NCBI GenBank assembly: GCA_029547605.1
Contig: JAKPPB010000071.1
Span: 1 to 49,310 of the forward strand
DNA from: Methanobacteriota archaeon
GTDB taxonomy: Archaea; Halobacteriota; Methanomicrobia; Methanomicrobiales; Methanospirillaceae
Direction of reading: 5' to 3'
Length of the DNA: 49,310 nt
Under the pieces are notes generated by a model. It saw only the letters and a program-made list of their open reading frames with translations. It was not told the origin of the DNA and did not search any database. Below are positions 24,852 through 34,473 of this stretch, piece by piece. Every line of letters begins with the position of its first letter. The stretch's first letter is position 1. Made by a program: the position numbers and the translations under genes.

Positions 24852-26804
24852 ATGCTTCAGAAGATGGTGAAAATCCAGGTGATAGGGCCGAAAAAAGATC
24901 TCCACAGCGTGGTCGATCACCTCTACCGGAAGGGAACGATCCATGTCGAGGATGCGTCTGCCAAGGTGGCATCGGGGGATACCATACTCCGGCGAATGAG
25001 CGTCGAACAGGCCGGAGATATCGCGAATGCACTTGCCAAGATCGGAGGCATACTCCTGACCCTCCCAAGGGGAAAAGAGGACAAGGAAGAGACATTTGCG
25101 ATATACAACAGGCTCAAGGCAATGTCCCACGATGACCTGCTCGGCCACGCACACTCGATAATCGCAGAACTCGAGACTGAAACAAGAACACTGGCTTCTG
25201 AAAAGAGCGATCTCGAGATGAACCTCGAGAATCTGATCAGGTATGAGAAGATAATCGAGAAGTTACGGCCGATCGAGAGCACCCTCCCCGTTCTCGAAGG
25301 GTTCGAAGTTGCGGTCATCCTTATCCAGAAGGAATTCAAGGATGTCATCGAGATAATACGCAACTCGCTCTCCGATATAACGAGGAAGCAATTCGAACTC
25401 ATATCGGCGGATGTGGATGACACCACCATCGCAGCCGTCACTATATTCAACAAGCGGTACTCCGAACAGGTGCACTCGTTCATATTCACCCAGAACGTGA
25501 ACGAGATCCGCCTTCCCCCGGAATACCTTGGAAAACCGTTCGGTGAAATATTCACCCTGATCGAGGAGAGGAAGAAGAAAGCGACCGGAGAGATGGACCG
25601 CATCAACGCGGACCTGGCAAAGATCTCGTCCGAATATTACACAGAACTCAAAGCCCTTTACCAGATACTCGAGGACAGGAACGAAGAGCTCGGCGTCTTC
25701 TCAAAGATTGGCCAGACTGACTATACCTTTGTCATCCTCGGCTGGATCCCAAAAAAATTCCTCAAAGACACAGTGAATGAACTGAGAGAGGCGTTCGGCG
25801 GCAGGGTTGTTGTCAATGAACTCATCGTGAGTGCCGAAGAGATGGCAGATGCACCGACGTTCTATGATAACCCACGGATCGTCAAACCCTTCGAATACCT
25901 GATGCGCGTCATAAGCCCTGCGAAGTCTCATGAGATCGACCCAAGCCCCATCCTCGCGATATTCTTTCCCATTTTCTTCGGGATCATGGTCGGCGACATC
26001 GCGTATGGCCTGATCATTCTTGGTTTTGCTCTCATCGTGAAATGGAAGTTTCGCGACCGGGACTGGCTGCAGCACCTCATGAACATCCTGATTATCGTAT
26101 CGTTCCCGACCCTGTTCTTCGGCTGGCTGTACGGGGAGTTTTTTGGTGATTTCGGTGAACACATGGGTTGGATCCATCCGCAGGAGCTCTTCGGCATCAC
26201 GTGGAACCGGATCGAGATCATCGTTCCGCTCCTTATATTGTCAATCGCGATAGGGATCTTTCACGTCTTCCTCGGTCTCGGAATCGGGATCCTCAATTCA
26301 TACACTGAAATCAGCTGCAAACGGCATGTCGCCAAGGCAAAAAAGCACATCTGCGAAAAAGCCGGCATGATTGTTGTCATAACCGGCCTGATACTCGTGA
26401 TAGGCGCTGCAGCAAAAGCGCTTGCTGACCCCCTCCTTATACTGGGAGTGATATTGATCTTCATCGCCCTCCCTCTCCTCATTTATGGCGGAGGATTCTT
26501 TGGGATATTCGAGATCATGAGCACCGTGGGAAATATCCTCTCGTACGCCCGTATCATGGCGATCGGAATGGCATCGGTCATTCTTGCCGCGGTCGCCAAC
26601 AAACTCGGAGGAATGATGGAAGTGGCAATCCTCGGGCTCCTGATTGCGGCACTCCTCCACACGCTGAACATAGTGCTCGCGATGTTCAGCCCGTTCCTTC
26701 ACTCCCTGCGTCTGCACCTGGTGGAATTCAATTCAAAATTCTACGAGGGAGGAGGAAAGATGTACAAACCTTTCAAGAAGGAGGAAGGAGGCCAATCGTC
26801 GTGA
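24852..26804 (+). CDS. atpI: A-type ATP synthase membrane subunit I/a
   Basis: A 650-aa stator. The cytoplasmic arm (1-~360) has coiled coils (ELETETRTLASEKSDLEMNL); about seven to eight membrane helices follow. FFPIFFGIMVGDIAYG starts the membrane part, and the channel helix LSYARIMAIGMASVILAAVAN carries the essential Arg. The start may be the ATG at 24852 or the next at 24864 (MVKIQVIGPKKDL). A 220-nt gap separates it from K, unlike the tight spacing elsewhere in the operon. Confidence 0.95.
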   Translation: MLQKMVKIQVIGPKKDLHSVVDHLYRKGTIHVEDASAKVASGDTILRRMSVEQAGDIANALAKIGGILLTLPRGKEDKEETFAIYNRLKAMSHDDLLGHAHSIIAELETETRTLASEKSDLEMNLENLIRYEKIIEKLRPIESTLPVLEGFEVAVILIQKEFKDVIEIIRNSLSDITRKQFELISADVDDTTIAAVTIFNKRYSEQVHSFIFTQNVNEIRLPPEYLGKPFGEIFTLIEERKKKATGEMDRINADLAKISSEYYTELKALYQILEDRNEELGVFSKIGQTDYTFVILGWIPKKFLKDTVNELREAFGGRVVVNELIVSAEEMADAPTFYDNPRIVKPFEYLMRVISPAKSHEIDPSPILAIFFPIFFGIMVGDIAYGLIILGFALIVKWKFRDRDWLQHLMNILIIVSFPTLFFGWLYGEFFGDFGEHMGWIHPQELFGITWNRIEIIVPLLILSIAIGIFHVFLGLGIGILNSYTEISCKRHVAKAKKHICEKAGMIVVITGLILVIGAAAKALADPLLILGVILIFIALPLLIYGGGFFGIFEIMSTVGNILSYARIMAIGMASVILAAVANKLGGMMEVAILGLLIAALLHTLNIVLAMFSPFLHSLRLHLVEFNSKFYEGGGKMYKPFKKEEGGQSS

Positions 26805-27024
26805 AGTATGAGATTGGAATTCCTTCTGGAAAGAAGTCGGCCTCTATGCGAAAACTCAAGAGGAGTTGTGCCATGTAACCTGATTGATCCATGAATGGCC
26901 TTTCTCCATGGTCATCAGCCATGCGGAGTCTCCACCCGGGTCTCCCACATGGCAGGGAGCGTATGTTGAAAAATGTATGCCGCATATGCACAGTGCGGCG
27001 AGTCGAAAAAGGGAGCTGGTGTGA
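26805..27024 (+). promoter_or_regulatory. Structured untranslated spacer before atpK
   Basis: 220 nt with no convincing gene. A 26-codon frame begins at GTG 26801 after GGAGG but has no recognisable product. Two small hairpins are visible, CATGG/CCATG near 26920-26935 and a perfect GCCGCA (26979-26984) / TGCGGC (26994-26999). The second ends about 25 nt before the K ATG and its GGGAGCTGGTG ribosome site. Because many K copies are needed per complex, this spacer may stabilise or boost K mRNA, or hold an internal promoter. Confidence 0.4.
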
Positions 27025-27243
27025 ATGGTTGATTTCGGAATCCCCATTGGGGCAGGCATTGCATTCGGGCTTGGAGCGCTCGGCACCGGTATCGCACAGT
27101 CGAAGATTGGCGCAGCAGGGGCAGGAACGATCGCAGAAAAACCGGAGACTTTCGGGTTGATGATCATCCTTGTGGCAATCCCGGAGACCCTGGTCATCCT
27201 GGGCTTTGTCGTCGCCTCCATGATCATGATAATGCTGGTGTGA
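27025..27243 (+). CDS. atpK: A-type ATP synthase rotor-ring subunit K (c subunit)
   Basis: A 72-aa single-hairpin proteolipid. Helix 1 is GIPIGAGIAFGLGALGTGIA with Q25 at its end; helix 2 is FGLMIILVAIPETLVILGF with the ion-binding Glu E54 (PET). Q25 and E54-T55 keep the same 29-residue gap as the Na+-type K of the first cluster, so Na+ and H+ coupling are both possible. One ion site per hairpin is the usual layout for ATP-making enzymes, in contrast to the four-helix K at 21944. Confidence 0.94.
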   Translation: MVDFGIPIGAGIAFGLGALGTGIAQSKIGAAGAGTIAEKPETFGLMIILVAIPETLVILGFVVASMIMIMLV

Positions 27244-27314
27244 AGGGTGGGCGACTCTTGCAGGGAGGGGTACCGGAGGAATCGTCCCAGAGACTCTGAA
27301 AGAAGGGTTCAACC

Positions 27315-27896
27315 ATGGCTATCGAAGAACTGATCCGGGCAGTGGAGGTGAGTGCAGAGGAGCGGATAAAGGAGATACAGGAACGCTCACACGCTGAAGC
27401 GGAAGAGATGATCAGGGAGGCGAAGGCAAAAACCGGGCCGATGAAGAGCCGTTATCTCGAAGAAGCACAAAAATCAGTGGAGCACCAGAGGAACAGGATG
27501 CTATCCCTCGCCAGGGAGGAGAACCGCAAGAAGGTCATTGCTGCAAAGAATGAGATCCTGGAACGGGCTTTTGAAGAGGCATCCAAGGCACTTGCAACGA
27601 TCCGCAGCCACCCGCGTTATCGAAACGCACTTGCAACTTTCATCAACGAGGTAACCGGGACGCTTCCCGCAGGGGATCTGATCCTCCACGTCGACCCTCG
27701 TGATGAGGCCATCTGCAGGGAGATACTCCGCGAATTGAAACTGGATTGTGAGATAATCAGCGACCTTACCTGTTCAGGGGGAGTGAATGCATCCACACGC
27801 GACGAACGCTTCCTGGTGCTCAATACCATCGAGGCACGCATACAGAGAGCAAAAGAACTCTACAGGCCTGAAATTTCCAATATCCTTTTTGGGTGA
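27315..27896 (+). CDS. atpE: A-type ATP synthase subunit E (peripheral stalk)
   Basis: A 193-aa protein. The N-terminal half is a charged stalk helix (RIKEIQERSHAEAEEMIREAKAKT region) that pairs with H. The C-terminal globular domain (DLILHVDPRDEAICREILRE onward, with SGGVNASTRDER) binds the A3B3 head. The end overlaps the C start by 4 bp. It shares architecture but little sequence with the E subunit at 15343. Confidence 0.93.
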   Translation: MAIEELIRAVEVSAEERIKEIQERSHAEAEEMIREAKAKTGPMKSRYLEEAQKSVEHQRNRMLSLAREENRKKVIAAKNEILERAFEEASKALATIRSHPRYRNALATFINEVTGTLPAGDLILHVDPRDEAICREILRELKLDCEIISDLTCSGGVNASTRDERFLVLNTIEARIQRAKELYRPEISNILFG

Positions 27897-28954
27897 GCGA
27901 CATGGAGTATGCATACGTAAATGCGCGGATAAGGGCCATGAAGAGCAGGCTCCTCGGGCGACCCTTTCTTGAGCAGCTCATCAACAAGCCTGATGTCGAC
28001 TCCATTATCGCGGATCTCGAGAGAACCTCATACAGGGAGGAGCTGGAGAGAGCAGGAGTCCAGTTCTCAGGCATCAACCGTGTCGAGGTTGCGATACGAA
28101 ATGACCTCATCCGGGCATTCCGGGCGATACTCGGCTTCATCAAGGGCGGTGAGGAGGAGAACCTCCTCACCCTAATTCTCCAGCGGTGGGATGTCCAGAA
28201 CATCAAGACAATACTTCGGGGAAAGAAGATCCATGCACCCGCATCGGAGATCCTCGACTGCCTTATCCCTGCAGGTGAACTAGGCGAGGCTGCGCTCACA
28301 GAACTTGTCAAACAGCCAGACGTGAAGGCAATTATTGACCTCCTCGCGACATGGGGCGTCCCTTATGCACGTCCTCTGACGAGGAATTTCAAGGAATATT
28401 CCGAGACCAGGGACATGCTCGTGCTCGAGTACGCAATCGACACGTTCTATTTCGAGCACGCGCTCTCAACTCTGAAGAGCCGCGATACTGAGGATAACCG
28501 AATAATCCGGGAGATGCTGGTCACGGAGATCGATATCAACAATCTTCGGACGGTATTCAGGGTAATCAGGGACCGCATGGACCGGGAGGATGCAAAAAAG
28601 TTCTTCATGAAAGGGAGCTCCGAACTCGATACCGAGACCCTCTATTCGATGGTAAAGGCTGGAACTCTGGAAGGTGCGCTGAAACTGCTCGAGCCGACGT
28701 CCTACAGATTCCTCAGTGGAATACCGCAGGAGTATGTCTCTGCAGAGAAGATCTCTGCATTCGAGAAAGAGCTGGACAGGTATCTTGTCAGGAAAGGTAT
28801 CAGCCAGTTCCTTGGAGATCCCCTCTCCATTGCCATCCCAATAGGCTACATCTGGGCAAAGTACGCCGAAGTCACGAATATCAGGATAATCGCCCGCTGC
28901 AAGCAGAGCGGTGTGCCAGATAAAGAGCTCAGGGAGGCCCTGATCAATGTATAA
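27893..28954 (+). CDS. atpC: A-type ATP synthase subunit C
   Basis: A 353-aa all-helical funnel subunit joining the D/F shaft to the K ring. It begins MEYAYVNARIRAMKSRLL and has the repeated helical units with LILQRWDVQNIKTILRGK, VTEIDINNLRTVFRVI and YIWAKYAEVTNIRIIARCK, the last being a strong subunit C signature. The first ATPase cluster has no equivalent other than the DUF2764 protein. Overlaps E by 4 bp and F by 8 bp. Confidence 0.94.
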   Translation: MSDMEYAYVNARIRAMKSRLLGRPFLEQLINKPDVDSIIADLERTSYREELERAGVQFSGINRVEVAIRNDLIRAFRAILGFIKGGEEENLLTLILQRWDVQNIKTILRGKKIHAPASEILDCLIPAGELGEAALTELVKQPDVKAIIDLLATWGVPYARPLTRNFKEYSETRDMLVLEYAIDTFYFEHALSTLKSRDTEDNRIIREMLVTEIDINNLRTVFRVIRDRMDREDAKKFFMKGSSELDTETLYSMVKAGTLEGALKLLEPTSYRFLSGIPQEYVSAEKISAFEKELDRYLVRKGISQFLGDPLSIAIPIGYIWAKYAEVTNIRIIARCKQSGVPDKELREALINV

Positions 28955-29267
28955 ATTCGTCGTGGTTACAGACCCAGATACCGCACCAGGTTTCCGTCTC
29001 GCCGGAGTTGAAGTGATGGAGGTGCCAAGCCCGGAAGAGGCGGGAAAACTGCTCCCTGCACTCCTGAATAAGGATGACACCGGTATAATCGCCATGAACG
29101 AGGAATACATGCAGACCCTTGATGAGAAGATGACTGAGAAGATCGAGAAATCGTATCGCCCCATCATCATTCCAATCCCGGCAGGACAGAAGAGAATGGA
29201 CCGGACGAGCTACATCGAGGGACTCCTTCGACGGGCCATCGGATACAACATCGTGTTGAGGAAGTGA
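28947..29267 (+). CDS. atpF: A-type ATP synthase subunit F
   Basis: A 106-aa Rossmann-like subunit bound to the central shaft. [20 protein letters not shown] is the usual opening, followed by [20 protein letters not shown] and the PIIIPIPAG strand. F tunes shaft rotation in A- and V-ATPases. No counterpart is present in the first cluster. 4 bp from A. Confidence 0.93.
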   Translation: MYKFVVVTDPDTAPGFRLAGVEVMEVPSPEEAGKLLPALLNKDDTGIIAMNEEYMQTLDEKMTEKIEKSYRPIIIPIPAGQKRMDRTSYIEGLLRRAIGYNIVLRK

Positions 29268-29271
29268 GAGT

Positions 29272-31007
<1,736 letters not shown>

Positions 31008-31011
<4 letters not shown>

Positions 31012-32405
31012 CTCGCCCAACGCTCTTCACGAAGGAAGCAAGGACAGTCAATTACGTATCAGGCCCGCTGATATTTGTGAAGGATGTCAAGGGAGTTTCG
31101 TATGGCGAGATCGTCCGGATAATACTCACGAATGGAGAAGAAAGGACGGGGCAGGTGCTTGACATCTCAAAGGATCTCGCGGTTATCCAGGTCTACGAGG
31201 GGACCAGCGGGATCGACAATATGAATACCAGGGTCAGGTTCACCGGCGAACCCCCGATGATCAAGGTCTCGATTGATATGCTGGGCCGCGTCTTCAATGG
31301 GGTTGGCAAACCCAGGGACGGGGGACCTGAGATCATCGAGGAGGCGAGTCTTGACATCAACGGCATGCCCATCAATCCTTCTGCAAGGGACAAGCCCGCG
31401 GACTTCATCCAGACGGGAATGTCAACAGTGGATGGCCTGAACACCCTCGTCCGGGGGCAGAAACTTCCCATCTTCTCTGGCGCGGGACTCCCTGCCAACA
31501 AACTCGCTGCACAGATAGCCCGCCAGGCCAGGGTACTTGGAGAGGACGAGAAGTTCGCGGTGGTCTTTGTCGCGATGGGGATCACCTACAAGGAAGCATC
31601 ATTCTTCATGAAGGATTTCGAGAGGACCGGTGCACTGGAGCGCGTGGTCTTCTTCATGAACCTTGCCGATGACCCCACCATCGAGAGGATCGCGACCCCC
31701 CGCTGCGCCCTTACCGTCGCCGAGTTTCTTGCCTACACCCATAACCTCCATGTCCTGGTCATCCTGACCGACATGATCAACTACTGTGAAGCCCTGCGCG
31801 AGATCTCAACCGCACGCGAGGAAGTACCGGGTCGGCGGGGGTACCCCGGATACATGTACACCGACCTTGCATCCATTTACGAGCGTGCAGGCCGGATCAA
31901 GGGGATCGCAGGGTCCATCACCCAAATTCCGATCCTCACCATGCCTGACGACGACATCACTCACCCGGTTCCAGACCTCACCGGGTATATCACGGAGGGG
32001 CAGATCGTCCTCTCGCGTGACCTCTTCCGCCGGGGCGCGGATCCGCCGATCGACGCACTCCCGTGCCTCTCAAGGCTGATGAACCTTGGAATCGGGCCCG
32101 GGAAGACAAGAGAAGACCACCGGAATGTTGCAGACCAGCTCTACGCATCGTACGCCTATGGCAGAGACCTCAGGAAACTGGTCGCAATCGTCGGGGAGGA
32201 GGCGCTGACCGAACTCGACAAGAAATACCTCAAGTTTGCAGATGACTTTGAGCGTCACTTCATCACACAGGGAGACGAGAACAGGTCCATCACAAGGACG
32301 CTGGACACGGGGTGGGACCTCCTCTCCGCATTACCCGAGGAGGAACTAAAGCGGATCAAGCGCGAGTATATCAAGAAGTACCATCCAGCCTACCGCAAGG
32401 AGTGA
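31008..32405 (+). CDS. atpB: A-type ATP synthase regulatory subunit B
   Basis: The 465-aa non-catalytic subunit. [19 protein letters not shown] replaces a true P-loop, and [24 protein letters not shown] and [20 protein letters not shown] are canonical. Three base pairs separate it from D. Confidence 0.98.
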
Positions 32406-32408
32406 CCG

Positions 32409-33059
32409 ATGGAGCAGATTAACCCCACCCGGATGGAGCTAATCAGGAAGAATGCACAGATCAAACTCGCAGAGCAGGGCAGGGATCTCCTGCGCCAGAA
32501 AATGGACGCACTCATTCAGGAATTCTTCCACATCATGGAATCGGTCTCGCAGTCCAGGGACGAACTTGAGAGGCGTGCAGATGTTGCGCAGCACTCGCTG
32601 CTCATCGCCATGGCAGTCGACGACCCTGTCACCCTGAAATCTGCATCCTTTGCGACGAGGAGGGGTGTCACCCTTGAGATCAAGGGCAAGAACATCATGG
32701 GTGTCCCGGTCCCAATCATCGAGAAGAAACGGTTCGTGAAGGGGCTCCTCGAGCGGGGATATAGCATCCTTGGAGTGAGCGGGAGAATCGACGAGGCAGC
32801 CGAGAACTTCGAGGCGGAACTTGACCTGATCATCAGCCTCGCAGAGACCGAGACCTCCCTTCGGAGGATAGGAAGCGAAATCCAGATGACCCGCCGGAGA
32901 GTGAATGCCCTGGAGCAGGTGCTTATCCCTGAACTGAAACGACAGGCAAAATATATCGAGATCACGATCGACGAACGTGAGCGCGAAGACCTTTACCGGT
33001 TGAAAAAAGTGAAGAAGATCATCGAGCGGAAGAAGAAAGCCGCATCACCGCAATTGTGA
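32409..33059 (+). CDS. atpD: A-type ATP synthase central-shaft subunit D
   Basis: The 216-aa shaft subunit. It has long N- and C-terminal helices (NPTRMELIRKNAQIKLAEQG opening; TRRRVNALEQVLIPELKRQA carries the RVNALE signature) and a lysine-rich tail. It is the last gene of the operon; no small G-type subunit follows. The 3' end overlaps the convergent unknown gene by 15 bp. Confidence 0.95.
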   Translation: MEQINPTRMELIRKNAQIKLAEQGRDLLRQKMDALIQEFFHIMESVSQSRDELERRADVAQHSLLIAMAVDDPVTLKSASFATRRGVTLEIKGKNIMGVPVPIIEKKRFVKGLLERGYSILGVSGRIDEAAENFEAELDLIISLAETETSLRRIGSEIQMTRRRVNALEQVLIPELKRQAKYIEITIDEREREDLYRLKKVKKIIERKKKAASPQL

Positions 33060-33383
33060 ACTCCTGGAAAGAATCTCTGCCACGTGCACGACCGCATCGC
33101 TCTCCAGCCTCTCCTTTCTCTTCACCTCTTTTGCGGTCCTGATTATCTCGTCAATATCCTCCTTTGAAAGCCGGGTGAATATGAAACTATCCCATTTCCT
33201 GCGGTCCATGGATATCCAGCTCTCCCCCAGCATGTACTTGAGGAGAGCGATGTCTGTCGCGGAATAGATCTTCCAGTCCTGCCCCAAGCTCTCCCTCAGC
33301 CGGGCTATCGCCTTCTCGACTGCCATATCCCTGTGGATCTGGAAGACTCTCCGGCCCCGTTCATCATCCGTTACTTCTGGCAT
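33045..33383 (-). CDS. Hypothetical protein, paralogue 1 (112 aa)
   Basis: A basic soluble helical protein. GRRVFQIHRDMAVEKAIARL, then LGQDWKIYSATDIALLKYML, GESWISMDRRKWDSFIF and a C-terminal helix (TAKEVKRKERLESDAVVHVA). The gene at 33923 encodes the same pattern (GRR-[MV]-[FY]; LG-x-DW; LKY-[MV]-[LI]-GE-x-W; FTRL/YTRL), so the two are paralogues about 0.5 kb apart in the same orientation. I recognise no named family; I take it to be a lineage-specific family. It has its own TATA box and overlaps the atpD 3' end. The start could be the GTG two codons earlier. Confidence 0.75.
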   Translation of the reverse strand: MPEVTDDERGRRVFQIHRDMAVEKAIARLRESLGQDWKIYSATDIALLKYMLGESWISMDRRKWDSFIFTRLSKEDIDEIIRTAKEVKRKERLESDAVVHVAEILSRSSQLR

Positions 33384-33415
33384 GCCCACCAGCTCACTCT
33401 ACAATCCCCGTGAGG

Positions 33416-33425
33416 GTATATATCT
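33416..33425 (-). promoter_or_regulatory. TATA box of paralogue 1
   Basis: AGATATATAC on the minus strand, 33-42 bp upstream of the ATG at 33383, giving a leader of about 10 nt. Confidence 0.5.
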
Positions 33426-33922
33426 TTTCGGACACCGACGCCCCACAAGAGAATTTGTGCCCCGGATGAAAATTACGGATGAAATCTGAAAGTTTGAAAA
33501 AAAAGTGTGCTTCGGAGGAGACGTACGGATCTGTTTATTTCTTCGCGCGTGGTTTTCGAATATCGGGAAAATAAATCCTCTTATCCTCTCTGCCGGGGTG
33601 CCCTCTAAAAGACTCAGTAGAAACCCTGGCACCGGGGAATATCAGTCCCTGCGCGAGCCTTTCCTCTCGATCCTCTCGTATATGGTAATCAGCCCCCGCT
33701 GATCAGTTTCCCGGCAGAACCCGTGACCGGCACGGGATGTTGCCAGCACATGTCGCAGGTGGCGGTACGATTTCATGCGAGTGTCTCCTCCATGTTCTTG
33801 CTGATCCCCGGGAGCGTTGCGATCCCGTTGATGAAACATCAGAAATATCTGTGAAATGTGTGAATAAACCCTTGCATTGCACTCGTGCACTGCAAAGTGT
33901 CTCCAACATCCCTCCCAAGATT
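33426..33922. other. Intergenic region between the paralogues
   Basis: About 0.5 kb. It contains an A8 run (33495-33502 region) and several short frames on both strands without ribosome sites. I see no hairpin array, repeat or recognisable gene; it may be the remains of a sequence inserted between two once-adjacent duplicates. Confidence 0.4.
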
Positions 33923-34264
33923 TTACGCTCCCTGTCCTGAACCCAGACGCAGAATCTCTGATGCCTCTTCAACAGATTTTCTTGGATCTGACTCGTGCGA
34001 CATCAATTTTCTCCCTATTGATACGATATCAAGGATCGCTTTCACGGTAAGACGGGTGTACTGAACCATCTCCCAGAAATCCCGCTCCCTGTAGACCCAG
34101 ACTTCACCTATCACGTATTTCAGTACGTTCTGGTCTTCCTGCGAGATGTAGACCCAATCAGAACCAAGCTGCTTCCTGATCTTCTCGATAACACGTTCCA
34201 CGTTCTTCTCTTTCTGCAGGGAATACATCCGCCTCCCAATCTCTGTCCTGGACATATCTGCCAT
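33923..34264 (-). CDS. Hypothetical protein, paralogue 2 (113 aa)
   Basis: Paralogue of the 33045 gene. EIGRRMYSLQKEKNVERVIE, LGSDWVYISQEDQNVLKYVI, GEVWVYRERDFWEMVQYTRL and a C-terminal helix. The frame is open to 34309, but the ATG at 34264 has GGGGTGAT 6 nt upstream (match to the methanogen anti-SD), and both paralogues align from this point. It is divergent from the ech operon, sharing a ~200-bp intergenic region with it. Function unknown; the adjacency to energy genes on both sides is the only clue. Confidence 0.75.
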   Translation of the reverse strand: MADMSRTEIGRRMYSLQKEKNVERVIEKIRKQLGSDWVYISQEDQNVLKYVIGEVWVYRERDFWEMVQYTRLTVKAILDIVSIGRKLMSHESDPRKSVEEASEILRLGSGQGA

Positions 34265-34357
34265 CTGCCAATCACCCCTTTCGACAGGTGTCGAGGATGT
34301 AGACTTCAAAAACTTAAAAAGTGTTGCCAGGTCCTATCTTGCGACGTATAGCGAATG

Positions 34358-34369
34358 GGGGACGTCCCC
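34358..34369. promoter_or_regulatory. Perfect 12-bp palindrome upstream of ech
   Basis: GGGGACGTCCCC lies between the divergent paralogue 2 and echA, about 105 bp before the echA start and ~40-50 bp after an AT-rich TATA-like aaacttaaaaag (34307-34318). A 6+6 perfect dyad here is a good candidate operator for either unit. No regulator gene is identifiable nearby. Confidence 0.4.
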
Positions 34370-34473
34370 TCACCCGGAGAATGAAAAATGCAATGGTATC
34401 ACCCCTTTCGCGTCAAATTGGAATGATTAATAATGACAGAAATCTAGACTTTACCCCATTCGAGGGCGAGTTT

